A DNA stretch of 58,610 nt from assembly GCF_900016645.1 (NCBI RefSeq), contig NZ_CDGJ01000092.1. One strand, written 5' to 3'. Below the pieces are notes generated by a model. The model made no database searches, was not told the origin of the DNA, and saw only the letters and a list, made by a program, of their open reading frames with translations. Shown here in pieces: positions 35,582 to 44,710 of this stretch. Both the position numbers and the translations under genes were made by a program. Positions within the stretch are counted from its first letter, which is position 1; each line of letters begins with the position of its first letter. The stretch comes from Acididesulfobacillus acetoxydans. Its GTDB lineage: Bacteria; Bacillota; Desulfitobacteriia; Desulfitobacteriales; Desulfitobacteriaceae.

Positions 35582-35941
35582 ATGCTAAACAAAAAAATCT
35601 TGAAGAAGGACAACTATCTCCTCTATATCCCGGTGAAAAAATACCGCCACTGGGAACTCAGAAACGATGCGGTATTCCTGGTCTTTGAACATAACAAACC
35701 CGCAGAGAGGTTTCTGCACTGGCTGGTCAAAAAGCCCACTGTCAGCGACCTGGAACTCGACGGAGTCGGCTCGAAAGTTTGGTTGAACATAGACGGACAA
35801 AATACCGTCTACCAAATCGGCCAAAACATCAGCCGGGAATTAGGTCAGGCCTTCGATCCCGACTATCAAAGACTGACGCGGTTTCTGAATTACCTAAATA
35901 AGAAAGGCTGGATTTCTTTTACCAGAGGTCCGCAAAGTTAG
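35582..35941 (+). CDS. PqqD-family small protein
   Basis: This protein of 119 residues contains the winged-helix-like PqqD fold: KPTVSDLELDGVGSKVWLNI, then DGQNTVYQIGQNI and LTRFLNYLNKKGWISF. PqqD proteins act as peptide chaperones (RiPP recognition elements) in peptide modification, but no PQQ or radical-SAM partner gene is nearby. Related orphans in Clostridia are common and uncharacterised. The frame is open from 35438; ATG 35582, 5 nt after AGGGGTG, matches the domain boundary. It lies 12 bp before pepV, with which it is surely co-transcribed. Confidence 0.75.
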   Translation: MLNKKILKKDNYLLYIPVKKYRHWELRNDAVFLVFEHNKPAERFLHWLVKKPTVSDLELDGVGSKVWLNIDGQNTVYQIGQNISRELGQAFDPDYQRLTRFLNYLNKKGWISFTRGPQS

Positions 35942-35953
35942 GAGGATTATCAG

Positions 35954-37333
35954 ATGGAAATCAACCGGAGAATTGACGCCCGCAGAGATGAACTGGTGCA
36001 AGCCGTACAGGAACTCGTCAGGATCAAGAGTGTCCAAGATGAACCGCAAGCAGGGATGCCCTTCGGCCCCGGAGTCGCGAAGTCTTTGGACAAAGCCCTG
36101 GACATTGCGGGGCAGCTCGGTTTCGAGACCGTTAACCTGGACGGTTACATCGGTTACGCCGAGTATGGCACAGGAGATGACTATATCGCGGTGTTGGGGC
36201 ATTTGGATGTCGTCCCGGAAGGTGACGGCTGGCTCCATCCTCCCTATGGGGCGGAAATACATGAGGGCAAGATTTACGGCAGGGGAACCATGGATGACAA
36301 AGCCCCGATTCTGGCCGCACTCTTCGGGCTCAAAGCCCTTAAAGACTTAAACCTTCCTCTCACCAAGAAAGTCAGGGTCATCTTCGGCACCAATGAGGAA
36401 AGCGGCTGCAAGGAAATGGAATATTACTCGGAAAGAGAAAAAGAACCGGTTGGGGGTTTTACACCCGATGCCGAGTACCCCATTATCTACGCGGAAAAAG
36501 GGATTACAATTTTCGACGTGGTGAAGAAACTCGAGTCGGGCGGAAGCATCACCTATATCCGCGGCGGCCAGAGGGCCAATGTGGTCCCCGATTATTGCGA
36601 GGCCGGCCTCGCCGTCAAGGATGTGGAATGGCTCCTGAAGGCCGCGCAGCAATTCGCCTCTGAAACAGGCTGCGATTTGAAGGCTGAAAAGCAGGGGGAC
36701 ACCGTCGTCATTAAATCAAGAGGTGTAGCCGCCCACGGCAGTCTGCCTCAACTGGGCAAAAACGCCATCATGCAGATGTTTCAGTTTTTGGGCACTCTGC
36801 CCTTCGGCAGCCCCGAATTGACGGAGTTCATCAGCTTTTTCAACCGCAACGTGGGGTTTGAGACGGACGGACATTCCTTTGGCGTCGGCCTTGAGGACCG
36901 CGAATCAGGCAAACTTTCCTTCAACGTGGGCACGATTTCCATGCGCGAAGACGAAGTCAGAATGTCGCTCAACTTAAGGTACCCCGTTACCTTCAAGTAT
37001 GACGACATGATGACTCCGTTTCAGGCTCGCCTGGCGGGGACCGGGATTGAGATCGAAAATATGATGCATCAGCCTCCTTTGTTTTTTCCGGAAGACCATC
37101 CTTTGATCAAGTCCCTGCAGAAAGTCTACACGGAACAAACCGGGAGGGAAGCCAAACTTCTGGCCATCGGCGGCGGTACCTATGCCAAGGAGATGCCGAA
37201 CATTGTCGCCTTTGGGCCCATTCTTCCCGGAGAACCGGATCTTGATCATCAGGCTAACGAGTACATTAAAATTGAAGATTTGATCCAGAACGCCAAGATC
37301 TACGCCCACGCCATTTATGAATTAGCCAAGTAA
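35954..37333 (+). CDS. pepV: Dipeptidase PepV, M20 family
   Basis: This 459-residue cytoplasmic metallopeptidase cleaves dipeptides or N-acylated amino acids. Two-zinc ligands are seen in order: His in LGHLDVVPEGDGW, Asp in GRGTMDDKAP, Glu-Glu in GTNEESGC, Asp in FTPDAEYP and His in EPDLDHQANEY. An insertion (dimer-like lid) domain lies in the middle. The ATG is preceded by AGGAGGATTATCAG. Together with the peptide importer at 2.4-8.7 kb it could supply amino acids. Confidence 0.93.
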   Translation: MEINRRIDARRDELVQAVQELVRIKSVQDEPQAGMPFGPGVAKSLDKALDIAGQLGFETVNLDGYIGYAEYGTGDDYIAVLGHLDVVPEGDGWLHPPYGAEIHEGKIYGRGTMDDKAPILAALFGLKALKDLNLPLTKKVRVIFGTNEESGCKEMEYYSEREKEPVGGFTPDAEYPIIYAEKGITIFDVVKKLESGGSITYIRGGQRANVVPDYCEAGLAVKDVEWLLKAAQQFASETGCDLKAEKQGDTVVIKSRGVAAHGSLPQLGKNAIMQMFQFLGTLPFGSPELTEFISFFNRNVGFETDGHSFGVGLEDRESGKLSFNVGTISMREDEVRMSLNLRYPVTFKYDDMMTPFQARLAGTGIEIENMMHQPPLFFPEDHPLIKSLQKVYTEQTGREAKLLAIGGGTYAKEMPNIVAFGPILPGEPDLDHQANEYIKIEDLIQNAKIYAHAIYELAK

Positions 37334-37379
37334 ACATCGGTGTGGTGAACCCCAGACCAAAAATCTCGCATCTCGTCCC

Positions 37380-37414
37380 GCAGCCACCGTCCGGCACGAT
37401 GGCTGCTCTTTTTT
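37380..37414 (+). terminator. Rho-independent terminator after pepV
   Basis: GCAGCCA (37380-37386) pairs with TGGCTGC (37400-37406), followed by TCTTTTTT. The following 37415-37789 holds a small CCCCCGG/CCTGGGGG inverted repeat near 37471-37494 but no convincing gene. Confidence 0.75.
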
Positions 37415-37789
37415 ATCTGCAAAAAAAGTGGAAACCCGCTGCCAACTGTGCTAATCTAAAAGCATCAACCCCCGGAACCGCACCCTGGGGGTTCACTCAA
37501 TTCCAGGAGAATCAACTCCCCCCGCCTAACACCTTGATCGGTGTTTGCAATGAGAACTTGGGGAACCGTATCCGGTATTGCACGCCCCCAAGCCCGATTC
37601 ATTATGCCACTCATCTGTTCAAGGATTTTCTTCAAGGATTTTATGGTCCATGTGTTATCCCTTTGGGACACAGCAAAGTGGGTTTCCCGGCGGTCAATGC
37701 TGAGGTTACAGCAAAGCGGCCCTGCTCCGGCCCGGCGCTGCCGCCGCCTCACGGCCGCCGGAGAAAACCGTCATTGAGGAGGGTTTCCC

Positions 37790-40453
37790 ATGTCAGATCA
37801 CCCGAGAAAACCGCACACCCGCCGCCCTAAAAACGTGGCCAGACGGCGTCTGATCCGGCGTACCCTAGGGATCATTTTTGGGGTTCTTGCCCTCGGCCTT
37901 CTCGCCTTCGTGGCTGTCGCCGCCGCTAAGACCCCTCAGTGGGACCCTTCGGCCCTCACCGGGAGAGAATCATCGATCGTCTATGATATGAACGGCAAAG
38001 AGATCGCCCAACTGCACGCGGGAGTGAACCGCCTGGTAGTCAAGTCCCAGGACATCCCACCTCTGGTTAAGCAAACTTTCGTCGCGGTTGAGGACAAACG
38101 TTTCTATTCCAACTTCGGCCTTGACTTTCAACGCATTATCAGTTCAGCCATTGCCGACCTGCGCTCAGGCAGCGCCAAGGAAGGCGCGAGCACGATTACC
38201 GTACAGCTGGCCCGCAACGCTTTTATCGCCAACCCCACGCAAAAGACTCTTACCCGGAAGATTCAGGAAGCCATACTCGCTTTGGAACTCGAGCACCGTT
38301 ATACCAAAGACCAGATTTTAACTTTTTACTTAAACAAGATCTACCTGGGGGAGTCTGCTTTCGGCATCCGGGCCGCGGCGCAAGTTTATTTCGGCAAAGG
38401 CCTCAAGGATTTAACCCCGCCGGAAATCGCCCTTCTGGCCGGTCTGCCCCAGGCGCCCAGTGCTTATGATCCCTACATGCACCCCAAGGCGGCTAAATAC
38501 CGGCGCAACATCGTCCTCGGCGTCATGAAATCGGCCGGACTGATCTCTCCCGCCGAATACGCCAAGGATTTGAACGCACCATTTAACTATGTCGACCAGG
38601 TGAAAAAATCCCACGGTCAGGGTGTTAACAAAGCGGGAGATGGCGCCGCTTATCCCTATCCCTATTTCATCGATTATGTCATTTCCCAGCTGGAACACAC
38701 TTATAACCTGACAGCCCAACAGATCTTCTCCGGCGGGCTCAAAATCTATACCACGGTTGACCCGAAAATTCAAACGGCGGCGGAAAAGGTCTATTCCGAT
38801 CCGGCCAACTTCCCGCCTTCCCTGCCAAACTCGCTCATTCAGAGCGCCATGACCGTCGTTGACCCTGCCACAGGCTCGATCCGCGCCATGATCGGAGGGC
38901 GCGATTACACACCTATGGGACTGAACCGGGCTTGGCAAACCCTGCGGCAACCCGGTTCGACGATCAAGCCGTTGGTCGATTATGCCCCCGCTTTAGAAAA
39001 AGGCGGTTTCTTTCCCGGCACCGTCCTGGATGATATGCCGGTGACTTTCAATCTGGGAGGAGGACAAACCTGGAGTCCCACCGACTTCGACACCGCGACA
39101 GTCGGCTGGAAAGGCCTTATCACCATGCGCTTCGCCTTGGAGGACTCCGTCAATGTTTATGCCGCCAAACTCCTTCAACTCATCGGAGTCGATTATGGCT
39201 GGCAGTTCGCCAAAGAGAGACTGGGCCTGCCCTTAACCAAAGCGGACCGGGTGCCCAGCCTGGCTTTAGGCACAGCCCGCGTTTCCACCCTGGATATGGC
39301 TTCCGCCTACGGCGTCTTTGCCAACAACGGCATCCGGGTAACCCCTCACGCCATTACCAAAGTACTCGATGCCAACGGCAAGCCGTTGGTTCAACCCACT
39401 ATTGTCACTCAGCGGGTGATGAAAGCCACCACCGCCTACCTGATGAATAACCTGCTGCACAGCGTCGTCACCAATGGTACGGCCTACAATGGCAACATTC
39501 CGGGGTGGTACGTCTGCGGCAAGACGGGAACCACTTCCCTGCCGGCCAGCTACGGAAATAAGGTGGGCAGCCCCGATGCCTGGTTTGCCGGCTATACACC
39601 CCGCTATGCCGCCGTAGTCTGGATGGGTTACGACTCAGACCCGGACGGCAGGCACTATTTGCACAATGTCTTTGGGGGTTCGTATCCCGCCGAAATCTGG
39701 AAAAAGGTCATGGAAGCGGCTCTGCAGGGCCTTAAGCCCGAACCCACCATTCCCCAGCCGCCGGGCATCGTGAGCGGGCAGATAGACACAAAATCCGGGC
39801 TCTTGCCCAGCAGTCTCACCCCGCCGCAGTTCATCAAGACCGAAATCGCGGCCGCCGGCAACTTTCCCACCCAGGTGAGCAATGTCTGGGTCCAGAAGGA
39901 AGTGGACGCTGCCAACCCCAATTATTTAGCCGGACCCAACACTCCCAACAAAATCACCAAGGTCTTCCTCAATCTTCCGGACCGGGATCCTTCCATCCCC
40001 TGGCCGCCCGACGAAGCGCCTTACCGTCCGCCGACGGCTTACGCCCCCGGCAGCGGGGCTCCGGGGGCAGGGGCCGGAACCTCTCCCCCGGGTGGAAGCA
40101 ATCCGCCGGGAACTTCCGGTCCGCCCGGGGCGAACGCCATTCCCACCCCAGCCTTGGCGCCGCCCATCTCGTATGATGCCAAGTCCGGTCAAGCCACTGT
40201 CGGCCTTAACCTACCCGCGGGCAGCAGTCAGTATTCGGCTTTCCTCTATGTGCAACCTCCCGGCCAAGCCGCAGGCATCACCATTCCGATACAAAATCCC
40301 GTGGAAGGAAATTCCACGGTCCAATTTCCCCTCACGCCCGCTAAACACTCTCCCCCAACCGGCACCTACCTCATTTACGCCTATCTCAAGGACAACACCT
40401 CCGGGACAGAGGGGCCCCGCTCCCAACCTGTTTCACTTAGGATCAGACGTTAA
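37790..40453 (+). CDS. Class A penicillin-binding protein (PBP1A type)
   Basis: This 887-residue bifunctional cell-wall synthase has a short cytoplasmic tail, a membrane helix at about 25-46 and a GT51 glycosyltransferase domain with VAVEDKRFYSNFG and EGASTITVQLARN. The transpeptidase domain has the active-site motifs STIK (RQPGSTIKP), SVN (EDSVNVYAAK) and KTG (GKTGTTS). The C-terminal 130 residues are a Gly/Pro-rich tail followed by a small beta domain. The ATG follows GAGGAGGGTTTCCC. It is a single gene with its own terminator. Confidence 0.95.
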   Translation: MSDHPRKPHTRRPKNVARRRLIRRTLGIIFGVLALGLLAFVAVAAAKTPQWDPSALTGRESSIVYDMNGKEIAQLHAGVNRLVVKSQDIPPLVKQTFVAVEDKRFYSNFGLDFQRIISSAIADLRSGSAKEGASTITVQLARNAFIANPTQKTLTRKIQEAILALELEHRYTKDQILTFYLNKIYLGESAFGIRAAAQVYFGKGLKDLTPPEIALLAGLPQAPSAYDPYMHPKAAKYRRNIVLGVMKSAGLISPAEYAKDLNAPFNYVDQVKKSHGQGVNKAGDGAAYPYPYFIDYVISQLEHTYNLTAQQIFSGGLKIYTTVDPKIQTAAEKVYSDPANFPPSLPNSLIQSAMTVVDPATGSIRAMIGGRDYTPMGLNRAWQTLRQPGSTIKPLVDYAPALEKGGFFPGTVLDDMPVTFNLGGGQTWSPTDFDTATVGWKGLITMRFALEDSVNVYAAKLLQLIGVDYGWQFAKERLGLPLTKADRVPSLALGTARVSTLDMASAYGVFANNGIRVTPHAITKVLDANGKPLVQPTIVTQRVMKATTAYLMNNLLHSVVTNGTAYNGNIPGWYVCGKTGTTSLPASYGNKVGSPDAWFAGYTPRYAAVVWMGYDSDPDGRHYLHNVFGGSYPAEIWKKVMEAALQGLKPEPTIPQPPGIVSGQIDTKSGLLPSSLTPPQFIKTEIAAAGNFPTQVSNVWVQKEVDAANPNYLAGPNTPNKITKVFLNLPDRDPSIPWPPDEAPYRPPTAYAPGSGAPGAGAGTSPPGGSNPPGTSGPPGANAIPTPALAPPISYDAKSGQATVGLNLPAGSSQYSAFLYVQPPGQAAGITIPIQNPVEGNSTVQFPLTPAKHSPPTGTYLIYAYLKDNTSGTEGPRSQPVSLRIRR

Positions 40454-40482
40454 AGACACCGACATTCTGACGGTGAGCTAAA

Positions 40483-40526
40483 GCTAAGGGGTCAGGTCGA
40501 CAAAAACCTGACCCCTTAGCCTTTTT
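40483..40526 (+). terminator. Rho-independent terminator of the PBP gene
   Basis: A perfect 15-bp stem GCTAAGGGGTCAGGT (40483-40497)/ACCTGACCCCTTAGC (40506-40520) with an 8-nt loop is followed by CTTTTT. It may also stop the convergent gene ending at 40531. Confidence 0.9.
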
Positions 40527-40530
40527 CGGC

Positions 40531-40995
40531 CTATCCAAGCGACAACATATCTTTCATCTTCGCTATATCACCTTGACATTTTCCGGATGCGAAGTCATAT
40601 CGCAAAATCAAACAGGTCAAGGCGGCAGGCAGCATCCCCCCAGTCTTTTGCGCCGCATCCGCCACATACTCCCCCCAAGCCCTGCGCAAATCCCGCGCTT
40701 CGGTCCCGTGCCCGAAAGACCAATTGGCAACGCTCACGAAACGGCTTCCGGCACCGCTCTGCCCGAGCGCCGTTTCGCGCAGTTCCGCCATAACCTCTAT
40801 TCCGTATCCTTCATCATCATCAAAATACCAGACAAAATATAGTTTCCTGTACTCCGCTTCTTTGCCGGCTAACCCTCCGGGTTCCACTGCGCCACCCGCT
40901 TTCTTCTCGTTTCCCCACCCATTATACTCCGGTACCGGCAAATGAAAAAGCGCGGGCTGGGTTGCCGCTCGACCCTCCGGTCGCATCTGACTCAC
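40531..40995 (-). CDS. Hypothetical protein, unrecognised
   Basis: The frame encodes up to 154 residues with no signal peptide or membrane segment. The central part, YRKLYFVWYFDDDEGYGIEV, and the C-terminal third look like a real globular protein; the first 40 residues are less convincing. The GTG at 40995 has no good ribosome-binding site and the true start may be further in. I recognise no family. Its terminator is shared with the convergent PBP gene, and two GACCGTTCAC repeats lie just upstream (about 40997-41026). Confidence 0.5.
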   Translation of the reverse strand: MSQMRPEGRAATQPALFHLPVPEYNGWGNEKKAGGAVEPGGLAGKEAEYRKLYFVWYFDDDEGYGIEVMAELRETALGQSGAGSRFVSVANWSFGHGTEARDLRRAWGEYVADAAQKTGGMLPAALTCLILRYDFASGKCQGDIAKMKDMLSLG

Positions 40996-41109
40996 GACCG
41001 TTCACGGTTCCTTTTCGACCGTTCACCCTTAGATCTCTTGACTTTTACCAAGACGGAAGTTCTACTAGCACAAGTTTTCTGAAAGTACGTTTTTGCACAA
41101 GACTGGGTG

Positions 41110-41156
41110 TATAATGTGGTTGAAAGATAAATTTTTACCGCACACTACCGGGGAGG
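41110..41156 (+). promoter_or_regulatory. -10 element and ribosome-binding site of the PduL-like gene
   Basis: TATAAT at 41110-41115 lacks a good -35 box (TTGCAC at 41093 is too close). GGGAGG at 41151-41156 abuts a TTG but lies 9 nt before ATG 41166, which decides the start. Confidence 0.5.
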
Positions 41157-41165
41157 TTGATTGAT

Positions 41166-41765
41166 ATGACTGCTTTCCAAGTTCCCATCGAGATCTCCAA
41201 CCGTCACGTTCATCTGACGCAAGAGCATGTGGAGGCTTTATTCGGGCCCGGCTACACTTTGACGCCGTCTAAGTTTCTGAGCCAGCCCGGTCAATTTGCG
41301 TGCGAGGAAACCTTGACTTTGGTAGGACCGAAAGGGAGCCTGAATGGGGTTCGTGTTCTCGGGCCGGTACGAAAGCAGTCTCAAGTTGAGTTGGCGACCA
41401 CAGACACTTTCAAGCTGGGCGTACGTCCTCCCGTCAGGGACTCGGGCGACTTAGCGGGAACTCCGGGCCTGGAACTGGCGGGGCCCAAAGGCAGCGTTAT
41501 CTTGGCGTCCGGGGTCATCATAGCAGCCAGGCATATTCACATGACTCCCAGCGATGCCGCTCAATATGGGGTTGTCGACGGTGCCTATGTGCGCTTTGAG
41601 ATACCCGGTCTGCGCGGGGGAATCTTCAATAATGTTCTGGTCCGCGTCAGTGCCAATTCTCATCTTAATATACACATTGACACGGACGAGGGCAATGCTT
41701 TTTCAGTCCGCAACGGGGATATGGTCTTGGTTACAACGGACGGGCTGACGCTGGCCGCTCGCTAG
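41166..41765 (+). CDS. PduL-type phosphate acyltransferase
   Basis: This 199-residue enzyme interconverts an acyl-CoA (propionyl- or acetyl-CoA) and acyl-phosphate. PduL signature His motifs are present: SNRHVHLT near the N-terminus, AARHIHMTP in the middle and NSHLNIHID near the end, together forming the two-zinc site. There is no microcompartment encapsulation extension and no shell-protein gene nearby. A cytosolic role in ATP formation from acyl-CoA with an acyl kinase encoded elsewhere is likely. Single gene. Confidence 0.92.
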   Translation: MTAFQVPIEISNRHVHLTQEHVEALFGPGYTLTPSKFLSQPGQFACEETLTLVGPKGSLNGVRVLGPVRKQSQVELATTDTFKLGVRPPVRDSGDLAGTPGLELAGPKGSVILASGVIIAARHIHMTPSDAAQYGVVDGAYVRFEIPGLRGGIFNNVLVRVSANSHLNIHIDTDEGNAFSVRNGDMVLVTTDGLTLAAR

Positions 41766-42330
41766 ACGCGGCCGGACTTTCACTTGACTTGGTTTCATGA
41801 CTCTGTCTTATGGCTCAGCCTCGGCACTAACCGCCTTCGCGCAACGAAGTTCATACAACAAACGGATCAAACTGGGAGCGTGTATCCGCGCGGGCGGCAT
41901 GCATGCTCTTCTATTTTTTGTCTCAAGTTGCCAATCTTCTGCGGGACGGGATGAAAACACTTGCGTCAGCCATTTTGCCGCCGGTCTTGAGCAGGCACGG
42001 CGCCGGCTGCTTTTCTGATATGTGTCTTCCGCGACAGGATTCGTCCCAATGGCCTATTCACTCCACTTTGTGAATGGGTAGTTGTAAACCAGATGTGAAT
42101 CAGGCTTGACCAAATCTTAACACGATTTTCGCATAGCTTTAAGGACTCTCTCAAAAACTTCCTTTATAGTTTATAGAGGAAGGTTAATACTAAATCTGGT
42201 GAAAAGCGGATAATGGATACGAAACCCGCTCTGCCGCCTCAAACCGTACCTGCGTCTTCAGTGCGTCAGGTACGGCATACGCCCTTTGCGCCCAAGAGCC
42301 GAGGCGTTACACCAGAACAAAGGAGATTGC
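41766..42330. other. Intergenic region without a recognised gene
   Basis: About 565 bp. The only structure seen is a short ATTCACTCCACTTTGTGAAT inverted repeat near 42058-42078. Open frames in it look non-coding. AAAGGAGATTGC just before 42331 is the ribosome-binding site of the epimerase. Confidence 0.5.
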
Positions 42331-43293
42331 ATGAGAGTATTAGTTACCGGCGGTGCCGGGTTCATTGGTTCTCACACGGTCGACACCCTGCTCAATCAGG
42401 ACCACGAAGTCGGTGTATTGGATAACTTTTCAACCGGCAGGCCGGCCAACCTGCCTCTCCGCGAAATCCCGGTCTTTGCGACAGACCTGCGTACTTATGA
42501 CGCTGTCGCCCGGGCCCTTCGCTCCTTCCGGCCGGACGCCGTCATTCATTTAGCGGCCCAGGTAAGTGCACCGGAATCCTTGCGAAATCCTCGCCTTGAC
42601 GCCGAGGTTAATCTTATGGCTTCGCTTAACCTTATTGACAATGCCATCCACAGCGGTGTCCGCCGTTTCGTCTTCGCTTCCTCGGCAGCCGTTTTCGGCA
42701 TGACCGATCCCGGCGAATTGCCTTTGACCCTGTCAACACCCACTCGTCCACTCTCCCCTTACGGCAGAAACAAGCTTCTGGTAGAGAAATTCCTGCGTAC
42801 AGAAAGTCTCACCGCCTCTCTGGAGAGCGTCATTTTACGATATAGCAACGTATACGGCCCCCGTCAGAATCCTGCCGGAGAGGGGGGTGTAGTCGCCAAA
42901 TTCTGTCTGGCTGCGGTTCTGGGAGAGCCTTTGCTCATTGAGGGAGACGGACTTCAGACCAGGGATTTTGTTTATGTCGAAGACATAGCCCGAGCCAACG
43001 TCTTATCTCTCACCGCCGCCACAGGGACTTATTTGGCGGGTAGCAGCCGCGAACACAGCATACAGCAATTAGCCCAACTCTTTCGGGCGTTGAAAGCAGA
43101 TATTCACCTGCGTCACACGGCCGCCCGCCCCCGTGATATCCCCCGCAGCTTTTTTGCCCCCAGCGATCTGCCAGTCGGCTGGCAACCGAAAGTCCGGCTG
43201 CGTCAGGGACTCGCCAAAACTCTGGCTTATTGGGAAAAGAGCGTACAGCCTCACGATTATTTGCCCGGTCAGGTGAGGAAGGCCGGTCATTGA
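42331..43293 (+). CDS. NAD-dependent sugar-nucleotide epimerase/dehydratase
   Basis: This 320-residue extended-SDR enzyme of UDP-glucose 4-epimerase type has NAD-binding GGAGFIGSH (7-15), Asp31, catalytic Ser in FASSAAVFG (117-118) and Tyr144-x3-Lys148 (YGRNK). The sugar substrate is undefined. The frame is open from 42286, but AAAGGAGA stands just before ATG 42331. It is followed 50 bp later by a glycosyltransferase, so the pair probably acts on a cell-surface polysaccharide. Confidence 0.9.
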   Translation: MRVLVTGGAGFIGSHTVDTLLNQDHEVGVLDNFSTGRPANLPLREIPVFATDLRTYDAVARALRSFRPDAVIHLAAQVSAPESLRNPRLDAEVNLMASLNLIDNAIHSGVRRFVFASSAAVFGMTDPGELPLTLSTPTRPLSPYGRNKLLVEKFLRTESLTASLESVILRYSNVYGPRQNPAGEGGVVAKFCLAAVLGEPLLIEGDGLQTRDFVYVEDIARANVLSLTAATGTYLAGSSREHSIQQLAQLFRALKADIHLRHTAARPRDIPRSFFAPSDLPVGWQPKVRLRQGLAKTLAYWEKSVQPHDYLPGQVRKAGH

Positions 43294-43343
43294 GCAGGGA
43301 CCTATCCTGCGGGGTTTTGCCTTATTAGACAATTGCGGAAGAA

Positions 43344-44666
43344 ATGCTGGTGAAGTTAGTTGTGAACCTAATTTATGTTACCGCGAGTTTTCCCTATGGC
43401 CCAGGCGAGGCCTTCTTAATTCCCGAGATCAATGAGCTCATTAAGCAGGGTCATAAAATATCCATTCTCCCGCTTTACCCGCGCGGGGACCTCCTTCATA
43501 AAGACGCGCTGCCTCTTCTTGCAAACACCGAAACCGTCCCTCTGCTCTCTCCCCGGCTTCTCCTTTCCGCACTGGTTCATCTTCTAAAACATCCGGCTCT
43601 GCTGCCGCAACTTCTGGCTCTGATCGGCCGCGGCCAACCAAAGATCCTGCTGAAGAACCTCGCCGTTCTGCCCAAAGCCCTATGGTTGGCGCGATTCGCC
43701 TCGAAATGCGGTGCCGAGCACATTCACGCCCATTGGGCGACGACAACAGCCACCGCCGCCTGGGTAGCTGCAACCGTAACCAGACTGCCCTGGAGTTTCA
43801 CCGCTCACCGTTGGGACATCGTCGAGAACAACCTGCTGCCGCAAAAGCTCACCTCCGCCGCTTTTGCCCGTTTCATCTCCCTGAGCGGCCTCAGAATGGC
43901 GCAAGAGATCACACCGTTGCCAGGGGGCAAATGTTTTGTCTTGCACATGGGGGTTTCCCTGCCCCCCTCTTCCACCCGACCTCCCTCTTCTTCTCAGTCC
44001 GCCTCCCCGTCTCAGCCCTACCCGGGCTTCCGGACTTCACCGGCAGCCGAGGCTCAAGCCCCTGTCCTCTTTTGTCCGGCAAATCTCATCCCTGTCAAAG
44101 GGCACCGCTATTTGCTGCTCGCCTTGGCCCTTTTAAAGGGCCGTCAAGTCAATCCAACCCTCTGGCTCGCCGGACAGGGCGAACTACTGGGCGAGCTCCG
44201 GCACTGCTGCGAGAAACTGGGCCTTGCCGGCCAAGTCCGCTTTTTGGGCCAAGTGGCGCATGAACAGCTCATAGGTTTCTATGCTTCCCGAACCGTCTCA
44301 GCCGTAGTCCTTCCCAGCGTCGACCTGGGACACGGCCTGCACGAAGGAATTCCCGTTTCTCTCATGGAAGCGATGAGTTTCGGAATTCCCACGATTTCAA
44401 CCCAAACCGGAGGCATCCCCGAGTTGCTGGCAGACGACGCCGGGCTTCTCGTCCCGGCCAAGGACGCTCAAGCTTTGGCCGCTGCCATAGAAAGGCTGCT
44501 GTCGGACAGCAAACTGAGGGCGGAGGTCGCTCTTAAGGGGTATCAACGCATCTCCGATCAGTTCTCTGCCAGCCGGACAGCAGCCGAATTAAATATGGCT
44601 TTTCAGGGTCACGCCGAGGACCGCAAGAACCGGCGGGCATCCTTCCTTCCCACGTATCTGCTTTGA
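43344..44666 (+). CDS. Glycosyltransferase family 4 protein
   Basis: This 440-residue protein has a GT-B fold. The N-terminal acceptor half begins after a few residues with LIYVTASFPYGPGEAFLIPE. The C-terminal nucleotide-sugar half has VLFCPANLIPVKGHRYLL, EGIPVSLMEAMSFGIPTISTQTGGIPEL (the E-x7-E motif) and LLVPAKD. A Ser/Pro-rich low-complexity insert of about 35 residues lies between the halves. It is probably cytoplasmic, transferring sugar to a lipid-linked or capsule precursor. The start is uncertain: ATG 43344 has only GGAAGAA, and two GTG codons follow. Confidence 0.88.
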   Translation: MLVKLVVNLIYVTASFPYGPGEAFLIPEINELIKQGHKISILPLYPRGDLLHKDALPLLANTETVPLLSPRLLLSALVHLLKHPALLPQLLALIGRGQPKILLKNLAVLPKALWLARFASKCGAEHIHAHWATTTATAAWVAATVTRLPWSFTAHRWDIVENNLLPQKLTSAAFARFISLSGLRMAQEITPLPGGKCFVLHMGVSLPPSSTRPPSSSQSASPSQPYPGFRTSPAAEAQAPVLFCPANLIPVKGHRYLLLALALLKGRQVNPTLWLAGQGELLGELRHCCEKLGLAGQVRFLGQVAHEQLIGFYASRTVSAVVLPSVDLGHGLHEGIPVSLMEAMSFGIPTISTQTGGIPELLADDAGLLVPAKDAQALAAAIERLLSDSKLRAEVALKGYQRISDQFSASRTAAELNMAFQGHAEDRKNRRASFLPTYLL

Positions 44667-44710
44667 TGACCGACTTTTTTGCCTTGTTTAAATGAGCGGC
44701 ATCCGGCTCC

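Noticed and set aside
41166..41765. Bacterial microcompartment locus
   Set aside because: Only the PduL-like enzyme is present; no shell proteins or signature enzymes in the window.
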